A stretch of 64,000 nucleotides of DNA from Patagioenas fasciata (taxonomy: Eukaryota; Chordata; Aves; Columbiformes; Columbidae). Location: the NCBI RefSeq assembly GCF_037038585.1, contig NC_092520.1:587001-651000 (forward strand), written 5' to 3'. Shown here one piece after another: positions 51,700 through 62,589 of the stretch (position 1 is the stretch's first letter; the number at the start of each line of letters is the position of its first letter). The notes beneath the pieces are model-generated. The model did not search any database, was not told where the DNA came from, and saw nothing but the letters and a program-made list of their open reading frames with translations. Position numbers and translations under genes: made by a program.

Positions 51700-51938
51700 C
51701 TTGATCCTTTCAGGCTGGACATGAGGAAGGAATTGTTGGCTCTGAGAGTGGTGAGAGCCTGGCCCAGGTTGGGCAGAGAGGTGATGGATGAACCATCCCT
51801 GGAGACATCCCAGGCCAGGCTGGATGGGGCTCTGAGCACCCTGAGCTGGTGAAGATGTCCCTGTCATGGCAGGGGGACTGGGGAGCTGGGAAGGTCCCCT
51901 CAACACAAACCATCCTGTGATTCTATGGTTCTGTGATT
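51700..51938 (+). mobile_element. CR1 LINE 3' end
   Basis: Plus strand, ending GTGATTCTATGGTTCTGTGATT. Confidence 0.9.
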
Positions 51939-51939
51939 A

Positions 51940-52878
51940 GCAGTTGGCTACGTTCAGTACCTGGCTCCACCTTGGCCATTTCAGTGAGCCCCAGATGCTG
52001 ACAGCGATCCCCAGGTTCCCTGCATGGTGCAAACAGTCTTTTGGAGACCAGAGACCCTTCAAAGCGGTTCCAACCCTCCATGGCCTGACCCAGGCAGGGC
52101 TGTCTGGTGCATATTTCTATTCTTCTGCCTGCTGCTTCCACCCAAAGCGGACAGACTGAGCTCCTGCCCTCAGCCGGGAGACCAAGAGATGCTGGCACCG
52201 AGTGGGATGAGCCTGGACAGGCCTGTTGAGCTTGGAAGGGAAGAGCACAGCAAATAAAGTGGGAACCAAGATCTACTGGCACAAGACACAAGAAACAGAA
52301 CGTTTTGGAGGAGACAGAAGAGTCTGGCCGGCATCCAGAGCCGCAGAGGCTGGGCACAGCTGCCGCTCCTGCTGATAAGGGCTCGGGTAAAGCTTGGCGC
52401 GGGACACTGCCTGCCGCAATCAGAGTGACCAATAAATTCTGCTTGGTTTGGAAAGGCTGTCAGTGTAGCTGCCTTTTGCCATCATTGGAATGGTTTGTCT
52501 GTAAAAAGGGATGGTTCTAGTCCATGGAAGTGGGCACGTCCCAGTGTGGGACCAAGAGATGAAGAAGGGCTATGGGGGTATTCCGCCCACACCAAAGGGA
52601 ACAGATCGAAGGATGCTCGAGGGAAGAGTCCTGAGCAGCAAAAGGTCCTCCAGTTTTGCTGCTGGGGATAAGGATGCTGCAAGTTGTTGCTGTGGGGGCA
52701 CGAGGGAAAAGCAGATCTCCCTTTGACTCTGTGAACTGCGAAAAAAGCTACAGAAATTGCCTCTATTCGGTATGTTGTGATCAACATTTCCCCTTCCACC
52801 CTGTGCCACCAAAAATCCCCCTCAACAGACAAGGAGGAGGGGCAGGTGCTGGTCTCTTCTCTCTGGTAACCAACGAGG
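51940..52878. other. rho-betaH intergenic, nothing firm
   Basis: A single good GATA site (CTGATAAGG, about 52370-52378) in a short GC-rich stretch. Too little to call an element. Confidence 0.35.
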
Positions 52879-52879
52879 G

Positions 52880-53123
52880 AACGGCAGGAGATGTGCCAGG
52901 GAGGGTCAGTGGGACATGAGGCAAAGGTTCTTCACCCAGAGGTTGCAGGACACTGAACAGGCTCCCAGGGAGGTGTCACGGCCCGACCTGACAGTGTTCA
53001 AGAAGAGACTGGACAGCGTCCCCAGACACACGGGGTGACCTGTGGGGTGTCACTGCAGGGACAGCAGTTGGACTCCGTGATCTGTGGGTCCCTCCAGCTC
53101 AGGATATTCTGTGATTCTATGAA
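52880..53123 (+). mobile_element. CR1 LINE 3' end
   Basis: Same subtype as 4933-5178, ending TCTGTGATTCTATGA. Confidence 0.88.
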
Positions 53124-53124
53124 C

Positions 53125-55110
53125 CCCTGCACTGAGAGCTCTGAGCATCACAAAACTGGCAGCCAGGCCTCTGCCCCCAAGCCGTAAAACAAGTGATTTC
53201 AAAATGTACTTAAAATGAGCTCTTTGTTATAAAAATGGGTGAGATGGATGGGTCCCCCGGAGGAGCCCCAAGCAGAGCGCAGGGCTGGGACTGTCTGGGC
53301 AGTTGTGCCTTTGGTTTTCGTGTCTCATCGCTGCTCACAGCCGATGCTCGTGGTGTCCTGGCCGAGATCCCTCTGCCATCCTTGCAGGCACCTTAGGGGC
53401 TGTATGTGCTCGACGGTGAGCTCATGCCTTTGCTGGCATCGTGGACTGCTGCGCGACTGTTGTAAACAGCCTCTGGGCATGCCCAACATAGCGGGTTTCC
53501 TTAAAATGTCTTTGTGGTTGATTAATCCTAAAACTCAAAAGCCCTCGGAAGTCTTTCACAGGGAGTGCAATCTCATGCTTTCTCCCTTCTGTCAGCTGGC
53601 AGCTGCCCTGTGGCACTAATGCCGCTGCCGGAGATGATGTGAAAAGTACTTTGAAGGAATCACTTGCCAGGATGGGATGATGTTCCTGGGCAGGGACACT
53701 GTGATCCCAGGAGATGCTGCTGCCCACGAGGAGAAGCCGTGTGGGCTGGGGATGGACAGGGCTGAAGGAGAAGGAGGGAAAGATAAGGTGAAGCTCAGCA
53801 AGCCCCAAGAGCTGTTCATCTTTTGCTGCTTCTCTTTTTTGAGCATCTCACCTCGTGCCTGAGATGAGCATTGGGAACTATCCCCATGGGATGGTGCATC
53901 CCAGCTGCTCTGGTCCCCAGGCACCATGGGGCTGATGCCACCAGGTCACCAGTCCACACTGCTAATAAGTCACCTGGGAGCTGCGTCCACAGAGCACTTT
54001 ACTGGCATTACAGCCCCCTCATTTCCTATGTCTGTATTAACTGGGAAAGCACGTGCATGAACCAATCTGCACACACAGCAGAACTAGAGATGGAATTGGA
54101 TAGGTCACCAGTTACAGCTGCAGTCTCCGGGCAGAGCTCAGTACCTGTGTCACATGCTTCTTCCATGATTTTAAGGGCATCAACACATCCTACAGTGCAT
54201 CAGGACACTGTTTGCAAAAATTACACTGGTAAGAATACCTTGACAAACTCCCCTGTTGTTCTGAAACATCTTGGATCGAGATGCTCTGTTAAGTATCAGG
54301 GTGGAAAAAAGCCACAATTTTGAAAGAGACAGTAACTGCAGGGAGTAACGGTATTGACCAGAGGTAAGGCTGGGAGAACTTATTGACAGGTTTATTTGGA
54401 GCAGGCAGATAAGAGACAAGATCGTGCTCTTCAGGTTTGTAAAGCTCGCTGCCAAGAGGACAAGAGGACAGAATTCATCTCGCATGCAGCGAGGGACGAT
54501 CCCTGCAAAGCTGCTTCTTGGGCTGAAATATTTTATGTGAAGAAGCAATCTGATCAAGACAGCTCTGCCAACAGTAGCTATGCTGCTTTGCCAGGACTGC
54601 TTATTCCTTTTGGGGTATGAAGTACACTATATATTAAACAAACTCTTTTCTTCTCGTATAAGCAGTGTCTGCGCTCAAGGGTTCCTCGGTGCTAGTGCCC
54701 GAGATAGCAAAACCATCCAACTTTTGCAATGTAGACAAGGTTTTATCGCATAATTCTGCCAGCACTCAGAAAAAATAAACATGGTTCCCTATTTGGTTCT
54801 GCTTTTTATTTGGTGTACATCCAATTTCTGATTTGGGGAGGCTAAGAACTGTGCCTCAAATTTGCCCAGTTATTAGACTAAGGGACAGTCATCAGCCCTG
54901 CACAGTAGCAAGGCATTCAAAATCTGAAATAAATCGAAATGAAGGCTGTGTTGTCCTCTTTCTGGAGGGCTAGCAGATGAAATGAACTGGTTTTGCACAG
55001 TACTCTGTATGTAGACTCTGCTGGCATCACATGGGACAGACCACCCAGGTGCGTGACACGTCCAGCTCGGGACTCCTCATAGACTGAGGCTGGTGGTAAC
55101 ACTGTGCTCT
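53125..55110. other. rho-betaH intergenic, nothing recognised
   Basis: AT-rich in its second half. No coding evidence. Confidence 0.4.
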
Positions 55111-55115
55111 AGACA

Positions 55116-55159
55116 CTATCTTCCCTTGTGCAGCCCAGCGCCCTCCCCAGCCCCAACCA
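55116..55159 (+). repeat. Displaced copy of a betaH promoter segment
   Basis: 43 of 44 bases are identical to 56284-56327, the block that carries the betaH promoter up to its CCAAT box. The copy ends CCAACCAGAG where the promoter has CCAACCAATAG, so the CCAAT box itself is not kept. No globin exon follows this copy. Confidence 0.9.
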
Positions 55160-55250
55160 GAGTTGTGCCTTCGAGATGGATCCACTTCCTCTAATGACAG
55201 GGAATGGTACTGGGGATGGGCAATGGGAGAGCTCAGACTCAGAAAAGTAC

Positions 55251-55346
55251 AGACAACAATGACGGAAAACAACAATGGACAACAATGATGGACAACAGCA
55301 ATAGACAACGATGATAGCAACGATGGACAACAACGATGGATGACAA
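55251..55346. repeat. Imperfect tandem repeat around GACAACAATGATG
   Basis: Six to seven degenerate units of about 12-15 bases rich in ACAACAATG and GATGGACAAC. Confidence 0.8.
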
Positions 55347-55479
55347 CTCTGAAGCTCTTTACTGGGACAGACACGAAAGGAGGCTCTTGCATTTAAATTA
55401 TGAGCCCTAGATTTGGGAGTGATCCTTCAGCCCTTCTTTCCCAGTGAATCTCTGATCCTTTAAGACTGGGGTGGATGAT

Positions 55480-55963
55480 GCCCCTCAGGCCAAGAAAGGC
55501 CTTGAGGTGCTGGAGCGAGTGGAGAGAAGGGAATGGAGCTGGTGAGGGGCTGGAGCACAAGTGTGATGGGAGCGGCTGAGGGAGCTGGGGGTTCAGCTGG
55601 AGAACAGGAGCTGAGGGGAGACCTTCTGATCTCTGAACTGCCTGAAAGGAGCTTGGAGCCAGGGGGGTCGGGCTCTGCTCCCCAGGAACAAGCGCCAGGA
55701 GCAGAGGAAACGGCCTCAAGTTGCCCAGGGGAGGTTGAGGTTGGATGTGGGAACAATTTCTTCCCCAAAGGGCTGTGGGGCATTGGAACAGGCTGCCCAG
55801 GGCAGTGCTGGAGTCACCATCCCTGGAGGGCTGGACAGACGGACAGGAGGTTCTCAGGACATGGGGCAGGGACAGGGCTGGGGGAATGGGTTGGACTTGG
55901 TGATTCTGAGGGTCTCCTCCAACCAAAATGATTCTGTGATTCTATGATTCTGTGATTCTATGA
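55480..55963 (+). mobile_element. CR1 LINE 3' region between the two promoter-segment copies
   Basis: Plus-strand copy of the young subtype with a terminal (ATTCTATG/ATTCTGTG)n tail. Confidence 0.92.
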
Positions 55964-56283
55964 TGCCCGGAGTTGTTCAGGAGGAACCCCAGCAGTGCGG
56001 GGTATCAATGCACCATTACAAGTCTGAAAACATGGTCAAGACAAAGACTACAACCTCTTTGAACCTCACTGCCTGTCTTCTCGGGTCAGCAGTGCATGTC
56101 CAGCCCCCAGCCTCCAGCTGCCTCTGCAATTCGGGGAGCCCACGGCCATGGAGGAGCCGCGCAGGCAGCTCCACCTGCGCTCGGGACCGCGGATACAACT
56201 CCATGGGTGCGAGATGATGCTTGTCCACTCCAGGGCAGAGGGGGGAAAGGGCCTCTTTTCCCCTTGGACAGCATCCAAAATTG

Positions 56284-56400
56284 CTATCTTTCCTTGTGCA
56301 GCCCAGCGCCCTCCCCAGCCCCAACCAATAGCTACGTGAACTGAGATTAGGACAAGCTGTTACTAGTGTATAAAAATCCCTGGGGCACACTTCGGCTCCA
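56284..56400 (+). promoter_or_regulatory. betaH-globin promoter
   Basis: CCAAT at 56325-56329 and TATAAAAA at 56369-56376, with the ATG about 80 bases after the TATA box. No CACCC box is obvious; the upstream block is the 44-bp segment duplicated at 55116. Confidence 0.8.
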
Positions 56401-56451
56401 CTTCTTCATCTTTGTTCAGGGACGCCCCAGGTAAACCCACCACCCGACACC

Positions 56452-57728
56452 ATGGTGCACTGGACAGCCGAGGAGAAGCAGCTCATCACCAGCATCTGGA
56501 GCAAGGTCAACGTGGCCGAATGTGGTGCTGAGGCCTTGTCCAGGTAGGTCCAGCTCCCAGGCACCTGCTTGGCTGCACCCAGAGAAACCACTCTAATCAT
56601 GGGAGCATTAACGTGTCTGTGTCTGCTTGTGTCCCTCCATCTCTCCCCAGGCTGCTGATCGTCTACCCCTGGACCCAGAGGTTCTTCTCTTCCTTCGGGA
56701 ACCTCTCCAACCCCACCGCCATCAATGGCAACCCCTTGGTCCGTGCCCATGGCAAGAAAGTGCTCACCTCCTTCGGGGATGCTGTGAAGAACCTGGACAA
56801 CATCAAGAAATGTTTTGCTCAGCTGAGCAAACTCCACTGCGAGAAACTGCACGTGGACCCCGAGAACTTCAGGGTGAGCTGTGCTGGGAGTCCAGGCTCA
56901 GCTGGGCAGGGGTTCCTGCTCTCTGGAGAGGGAGTTCGGGTCTCTGAGGTGTCTGATGGTCAATCAGATCTGGAGAGAAACCCAGAGCCTGGGGCTCTGC
57001 TGAGGGCAGGGGCGATGGAGGGGAAGGGAGTGAATATTTGGGGAGAATAGAGAGGAGTTTTGGGGCTGGGATGTGTGAGGGGACGACCCAGCTGAGGCAG
57101 ACAGGTATGAAGTGCAGAACCAGATACCTGTTGGTAGGAAGTGACTGGCTTGGAGCAGCCAGAGACCAGAACAGAAGAAACTGAGGCAGGATTTGGAGGG
57201 AAGAGTTGAGCTTGGCTGTGATCGGTTGTTTAAACCCAGAGAGAAAATAAACACAGCTACTTCATCAGGAGGGGATCTGAGCCCTGAGAAAGCACGGGTG
57301 GGTAGGGAAATGGAAGGAAAGGATAAACCCAGCTGAAGCAGAGGGAGGACATTGCATGGCAGGCAGGGGAAGGCGTTGGGGAAGAGGATCCAGAACACTG
57401 AGGTGTCCTGGTGACCACCAGAGATTCAAGTTGTGCCAGGAGCCTGGTGCTGTGCACAGGTCTGTGATAAATGCATTCCTTGTTTTGCGATTAATTCCCA
57501 AAAAACTGGTGTCCATGCAGGAACACCTGGGTGGTGCGATGGTGGGGAGGGAAGCGGGGGCAGCACCGGGCTGATGGCTTCTTCTGCTTCCCCCGCCAGC
57601 TCCTGGGTGACATCCTCATCATCGTCCTGGCCTCCCATTTCGGCAAGGACTTCACCCCCGCCTGCCAGTCCGCCTGGGAGAAGATGGTCCACGTGGTGGC
57701 CCACGCGCTGGCCCACGAGTACCACTGA
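56452..57728 (+). CDS. Beta-type globin betaH, three exons
   Basis: A complete beta-type globin of 147 residues. Exons are 56452-56543, 56651-56873 and 57600-57728 (92, 223 and 129 bases), with GT-AG introns of 107 and 726 bases. Haem-binding His63 and His92 and Cys93 are present. Position between rho and betaA matches chicken betaH (hatching globin), a little-expressed gene in that species. Odd features: the C-terminus is ALAHEYH, with Glu at 144 where the paralogues have Lys; residues 135 and 143 are His instead of the adult Arg; residues 82-84 are Lys-Lys-Cys, adding a cysteine next to the central cavity; Lys90 replaces Glu90 in the F helix. The reading frame, promoter and poly(A) signal are intact, so the gene looks functional. 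The orthology call is by position. Confidence 0.87.
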
Positions 57729-57802
57729 GCCTCCCGCAAGCGTTTGCGCCCAGAGGTGCTCGTGGAGAAACACCCTCTGGTTCTGCTGGCCTCTGATTGC
57801 CA

Positions 57803-57808
57803 AATAAA
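57803..57808 (+). terminator. betaH poly(A) signal
   Basis: AATAAA 75 bases after the stop codon. Confidence 0.8.
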
Positions 57809-57899
57809 CACCAACTGCTTCATCCGTGAAGAGGTGTCTGCCTCTCTGTGGGAAGGAGTGGAGGCCACCCCGGGGTGCTGGGGAATGGGAAGGGGGTAA

Positions 57900-58590
57900 T
57901 CACACACAGGGCAACGAGAGCCACGGTCTTGTCTATGAATTCACGTGAGACTTGTCTAAGATAGAGAACTCAGGGGAACATTCAAGACAAAAACCAATTA
58001 AACACACCACGAAATGTAGAGAGAAATACACCGTTGCTTTTTCGAGGCGTCATTGCATTGAATGTTTTAAGGTTTTCACAGATTAAGTGGAAAAAACATG
58101 TACTGAGAGAGGTGGCAGTGAGATTAGGCCCAGGGTTTGTAACCTCCTTCATGGAAGGAAAAATGCTTTTTTCATGACATTTTGTTTAAATCATTATCAT
58201 TCTGGTATTATTAAAGGCAGAATGTAACAGACACAACTATCTGTTATGGAAAAAAACACACCAAGAACAGTAATTTCGTGTACAGGAAGGAGAGCATCTG
58301 GTTTCACTGGCCACTACATCCAACCTTCCACGTGCAAAATGGAATTCCCGGAATAGTCTCCATGCCATGATGAGGACCATGGCCCTCACCGGCTCCTGCG
58401 TCCAGACCGGGAGCATCCCCACAGCACTGAGAGCGGCCTGGGGACACGTTTGGGGTTTTTGGTGGCTCTTATCAAGGAGAAGGCAGAACGAATGGCTCCG
58501 GACCAGGTCTGCCGTAAAAGCCGTGCTGTTCAACGAGGAGATCTGGGGAGCAGTGTCACCCCCAGGCCTGGCCCCAGGGTCCTTTGGCCA
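57900..58590. other. betaH-betaA intergenic, nothing recognised
   Basis: AT-rich, then mixed. No gene evidence. Confidence 0.4.
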
Positions 58591-58597
58591 AGCCCCC

Positions 58598-58937
58598 TCC
58601 TGAAGTGGCCTTTCCATACTCAGAAGGGGCTGAGAAGAAAGATGGGGACAGACTTTTGAGCAGGGTCTGTTGTGACAGGACAAGGGATGATGGGTTAAAC
58701 TAAAGGAGGGAGATTCAGGCTGGACATGAGGAAGAAATTGTTGTCCCTGAGGGTGGTGAGAACCTGGCCCAGGTACCCAGAGAGGTGGTGGATGAACCAT
58801 CCCTGGAGACATCCCAGGCCAGGCTGGACGGGGCTCTGAGCAACCTGAGCTGTGAAGATGTCCCTGTCATGGCAGGGGTGGCACTGGGGAGCTGGGAAGT
58901 TCCCTCCAACCCAAATTACTCTGTGATTCTGTTGTTC
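58598..58937 (+). mobile_element. CR1 LINE 3' end
   Basis: Plus strand, same subtype as 31005-31398, ending CTGTGATTCTGTTGTTCTGA. It is the only CR1 between betaH and betaA. Confidence 0.9.
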
Positions 58938-58939
58938 TG

Positions 58940-59795
58940 AGTGAGCAGGCAGAGGAGAGCTGGTGCGCCCATCACAAGTGGCCCTTGGCCCACCGCCCTT
59001 GGCCAAGGCCCACACATTGCTCCATGGTCATCCAGACCCCTCTGGACCAGTTAGCATTCCCTATTCTGGCCCCACAAGCTCCATGTAGCCTCAGCTCCTG
59101 CGTCCCACCCTCGTTGGGAGCAGGAACAGATGTGCAGCCCCAAGAGACCCAGTTGCCTCTCCCACCACCCAGGAGGACAATTGCCGGTCGCCAAATTGCA
59201 GGGTCAGGCACTGCTTCCTGCTGCACATTTGCGCAGACCCCAGTATACCCAGCCTTCCCCACCTCTCCTGGGACCCCTGTGAACCAACGTCCTGCAAGCT
59301 ACTGGTGTGCCCTGTGTTGTAACGTTTCCCTTCCAGCCTGGGTTGACCTCTGCTAACAGGCTCTCTGAGACAGGAGCTCTCTGAGTGCAAGCTACTGCCC
59401 ATGGTTTTCTTAGTGCTACCCTAAACTTAGCAAACTGTGAAATTGCTGATAGGAAAGAACAAGGAGAACTCTAAGCCTGACAGGTCCTGCATGAAGCGGA
59501 CAAAGAGAAAGTGCTTGCACGCCACCTGTGCATTCAGAGGGAGGATCCAACAGCCCCACGTCTGAGTCTTCTGCCTTGCAGCCATGGAGCCCATTCTGGT
59601 TTGCACCGTACGAGGGGCACCAAGCCTTGCACAAAGCTTCCTCGGAGGGCTTACACGGGACTCACGTGGAGCCATGCTTGGACTTTGCGTGGAGATAAAT
59701 GCCACCCTTCAGTAGGGAGCTGCACAGCTGGAAATCAAAGGCAGGGGGAGGGCGGCCACCAAGCCCGTCCCAGCGCTGGATCTGGGCATCTTGCC
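58940..59795. other. betaA upstream flank, nothing recognised
   Basis: Unique sequence becoming CpG-rich towards the betaA promoter. Confidence 0.4.
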
Positions 59796-59803
59796 CTGCG
59801 CCC

Positions 59804-59945
59804 CACCCTGGTGCCGCGTCCCCTCCCTCGGGGTGCCAGGACTGCGGGGCCCCCCCGGGGGCCCAGCCAATGGAGGGGTGCACGGGGAAGAGGAGGGGCC
59901 CGGCGGAGCATATAAAAATGGGGAGAGCTGCTCGCCAACGTGCGA
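59804..59945 (+). promoter_or_regulatory. betaA-globin promoter
   Basis: CACCC at 59804-59808, a GC-rich stretch, CCAAT at 59867-59871 and a canonical TATAAAAA at 59911-59918. The start codon is 107 bases after the TATA box, giving the longest leader of the three genes. Unlike the GATA-type TATA box reported for chicken betaA, this one is an ordinary TATA box. Confidence 0.87.
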
Positions 59946-60017
59946 TCCCCTTGGGAGCAAGAGCCGAAACTTCCTCCGTACCCGCCGAGAGCCGCACGCT
60001 ACCCTCCAGCCGACACC

Positions 60018-61001
60018 ATGGTGCACTGGTCAGCCGAGGAGAAGCAGCTCATCACCAGCATCTGGGGCAAGGTCAATGTGGCCGAGTGCGGTGCTGAGGC
60101 CCTGGCCAGGTAGGTCCAGCTCCCCGGCACCTGCTCAGCTGCACCCTGGAGAAAGAAACCACTCCGATCATGGGAGTATTAACGTGTCTGTGTCTGCTTG
60201 TGTCCCTCCATCTCTCCCCAGGCTGCTGATCGTCTACCCCTGGACCCAGAGGTTCTTCTCTTCCTTTGGGAACCTCTCCAGTGCCACCGCCATCATCGGC
60301 AACCCCAATGTCCGCGCCCACGGCAAGAAAGTGCTCACCTCCTTCGGGGATGCTGTGAAGAACCTGGACAACATCAAGGGCACCTTCGCCCAGCTGTCCG
60401 AGCTGCACTGTGACAAGCTGCACGTGGACCCCGAGAACTTCAGGGTGAGACACACTCCTGACCGCGGGACCACCCCCTCCACACCACATCTTTGCGGGAA
60501 GTTTCTCCCCCAGCCCCAAGCCCCCTATGTGAGGGTCACCCTAGATGTGCAGGATGATGAGGGGCTGGTGGTTGGGGTTGGGGGGAAGATGCAGGAGAGG
60601 GACAGAGAGGGAAGGGACCAACCTGCAGTTTGGTGAGAAAGCACCGAAGGGGCTGAGTGGTGATGGTGATGGAGGGGCCGCCTGGGGGGTGCACCGGAGT
60701 GGGGAAGGCAGCCAGGAGGTGGCTTCAGTGCAGAAATAGAGAGGGAGAGTAAAGCAGAAGTGGTTGTTGGGCAGGAAGAGGTTTGAGCCAAGGGGAAGGA
60801 GCAAGAGCGAAGCGGAGGAGGATCTGCAGGTTTCTGGGCTTTGCTAACCCAAGGGTGCTCTTGTCCCCCCAGCTCCTGGGTGACATCCTGATCATCGTCC
60901 TGGCCGCCCACTTCGGCAAGGATTTCACTCCCGACTGCCAGGCCGCCTGGCAAAAGCTGGTCCGTGTGGTGGCCCACGCTCTGGCCCGCAAGTACCACTA
61001 A
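60018..61001 (+). CDS. Adult beta-globin betaA, three exons
   Basis: The beta subunit of adult avian haemoglobin. Exons are 60018-60109, 60222-60444 and 60873-61001 (92, 223 and 129 bases), with GT-AG introns of 112 and 428 bases. The 147-residue product closely follows chicken betaA, including [23 protein letters not shown] and the C-terminus [13 protein letters not shown]. Haem ligands His63 and His92 and Cys93 are present. The set of residues known to hold inositol phosphates in birds is complete: Val1, His2, Lys82, Arg104, Arg135, His139 and Arg143. It has the shortest second intron of the three genes. Residue 13 is Ser and 83 is Gly, two positions known to vary among birds. The downstream NF-E2/GATA cluster would act on this gene. 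Confidence 0.95.
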
Positions 61002-61088
61002 ACGCCAGCAGGAAAACCCCGGCAGCGTCTCCAGCCGCGTGTCACGCACCGTCTGACATGTTCTGGAGCTGACAGCTCGTAACACCCA

Positions 61089-61094
61089 AATAAA
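61089..61094 (+). terminator. betaA poly(A) signal
   Basis: AATAAA 88 bases after the stop codon. Confidence 0.85.
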
Positions 61095-61494
61095 GATCAT
61101 CCTGTGAAATCCCCACCGAGTCCGTGTCTCCCTGAGGGGCTGGAGGGGTTGGGGGGACCTGGGGCACCCACGGGGTGTAAGCTTGAGCAGGGCGAGCATT
61201 TTGCTCCCAGAAAATACCACCTGCCTTTGTTATGCTTGGTTTTACTGAGGGGGTTGTGTGGGATTTGCCTCTGGAAATGACATTTACAGAGCACTGGGTA
61301 GATACAGCCCTGCAGCCCCCGTGGTCACGCACCGGGGTGTTTGCATCGAGGAGCTGGGTTGTATTTTACTGTGAAACCCGCGTGTTTTCCTGCAGGCGAG
61401 GGGAACTTGGAGGATTTGTGTTTTTCAGGAAGGATAAACAAACCGAAGACTTTAATCCACCCTGGCTCATCCCTGGCACAAGGCCCACAGAGAA

Positions 61495-61660
61495 ATGAGC
61501 TGACTCATACTGGCCAAGCAGCCAGCTGGGTGGGGGTAGGTTTTAGATAAACATTTTGCTATCAAGACCTGTCCAGACTTTGTTTATGCGCTTCTTCTTC
61601 ACCCTGCACCACCCATTCTGCAACTCGGCAGGGGGTGGTCCTGATAATAGTGGTGATATC
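61495..61660. promoter_or_regulatory. Candidate betaA/epsilon 3' enhancer
   Basis: GCTGACTCA (NF-E2/AP-1 type) at 61499-61507, AGATAA at 61545-61550, CACC-type motifs at about 61599-61615 and TGATAA at 61642-61647, about 0.4 kb after the betaA poly(A) signal. The chicken betaA/epsilon enhancer, between betaA and epsilon, has GATA and NF-E2-type sites, so position and content agree. Confidence 0.8.
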
Positions 61661-61664
61661 GGTA

Positions 61665-62580
61665 ATTTTCTGGACGTGTGTTTCAATCGATGCCCTGTGC
61701 GTGCAAAGCTATTCGGGCGATTAAGTGTCTGCAGAGCAGGACTCTCTGGGATAGAGTTTGTTCTTGGCATGGGAAGCACCGTCTGCCCCGTCTGATCTGA
61801 GCATGATGCACTAAAAGCAATGGTTAGCTGAAATGCCTACTTTTTAAAGGAAAAAAGAGGGCATCACTTTATGTCTTGGTATCTCTGACACCTGTCTGCG
61901 CTGCGTCCTGCCCCTGCTTCATCCACACTCCTGCACCACATCCTCCTGTCCCTGACCCACTGCAGGTTATCGGAAGCCCTTTGTGGCCGGTAAATCCCCC
62001 TTCTCGCACACATTTCTCAGAGGAAGAGGCACTTTGTTTTTTGGTGCTAAGGCAGACACTGAGAAGGTGACTCCTGGTAAGACCCAAAGTGCTTTTACAG
62101 GGAGTCTGGGCAGGCATGGAGTGCAGGGTCGCGGTCAGCTCACCAAAAAACCAGATTCTTACGTGATTTTTCGTAGGTTTCTTGATGGATATTTGTAGAC
62201 CTTAATGTGAGTGTGGTTGTTCATAGACTGAATTATTTGAACAAGCGGGTCTTCTCTCATAGACAAGCTGTCTGGGGTAGAAACGGTCCGAGCAGACCGC
62301 AGACCTCAGGTCAGTGCAGCAGAGGGTTCTGCTGCTGTTGGGGTCCTGATGGGGTCCCCATCCCCAGGAACAGGGACAGGGGTCCCATCGCCGGCACCTG
62401 GCAGCACGGCAGGACGGTGACAGTTCCCTTGGCACTGCCCATGGCCTTAGTCCCTGTCCCCAGGCTCAGCTTAGCATTGGCACCCTGGTCCCTGTCCCCC
62501 CAGCAAACAGATCCTGGGGGATGTCCCCTTCCTGTGCTGCTTTACCTGGTCCCGCTTTGCTCCTGCGTGATGGCAGTGGC
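61665..62580. other. Intergenic downstream of the enhancer
   Basis: No gene or repeat recognised. Confidence 0.4.
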
Positions 62581-62589
62581 TGCGGGAGG

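Noticed and set aside
52362-52440. GATA site in a GC-rich stretch between rho and betaH
   Set aside because: A single motif without partners is expected by chance.
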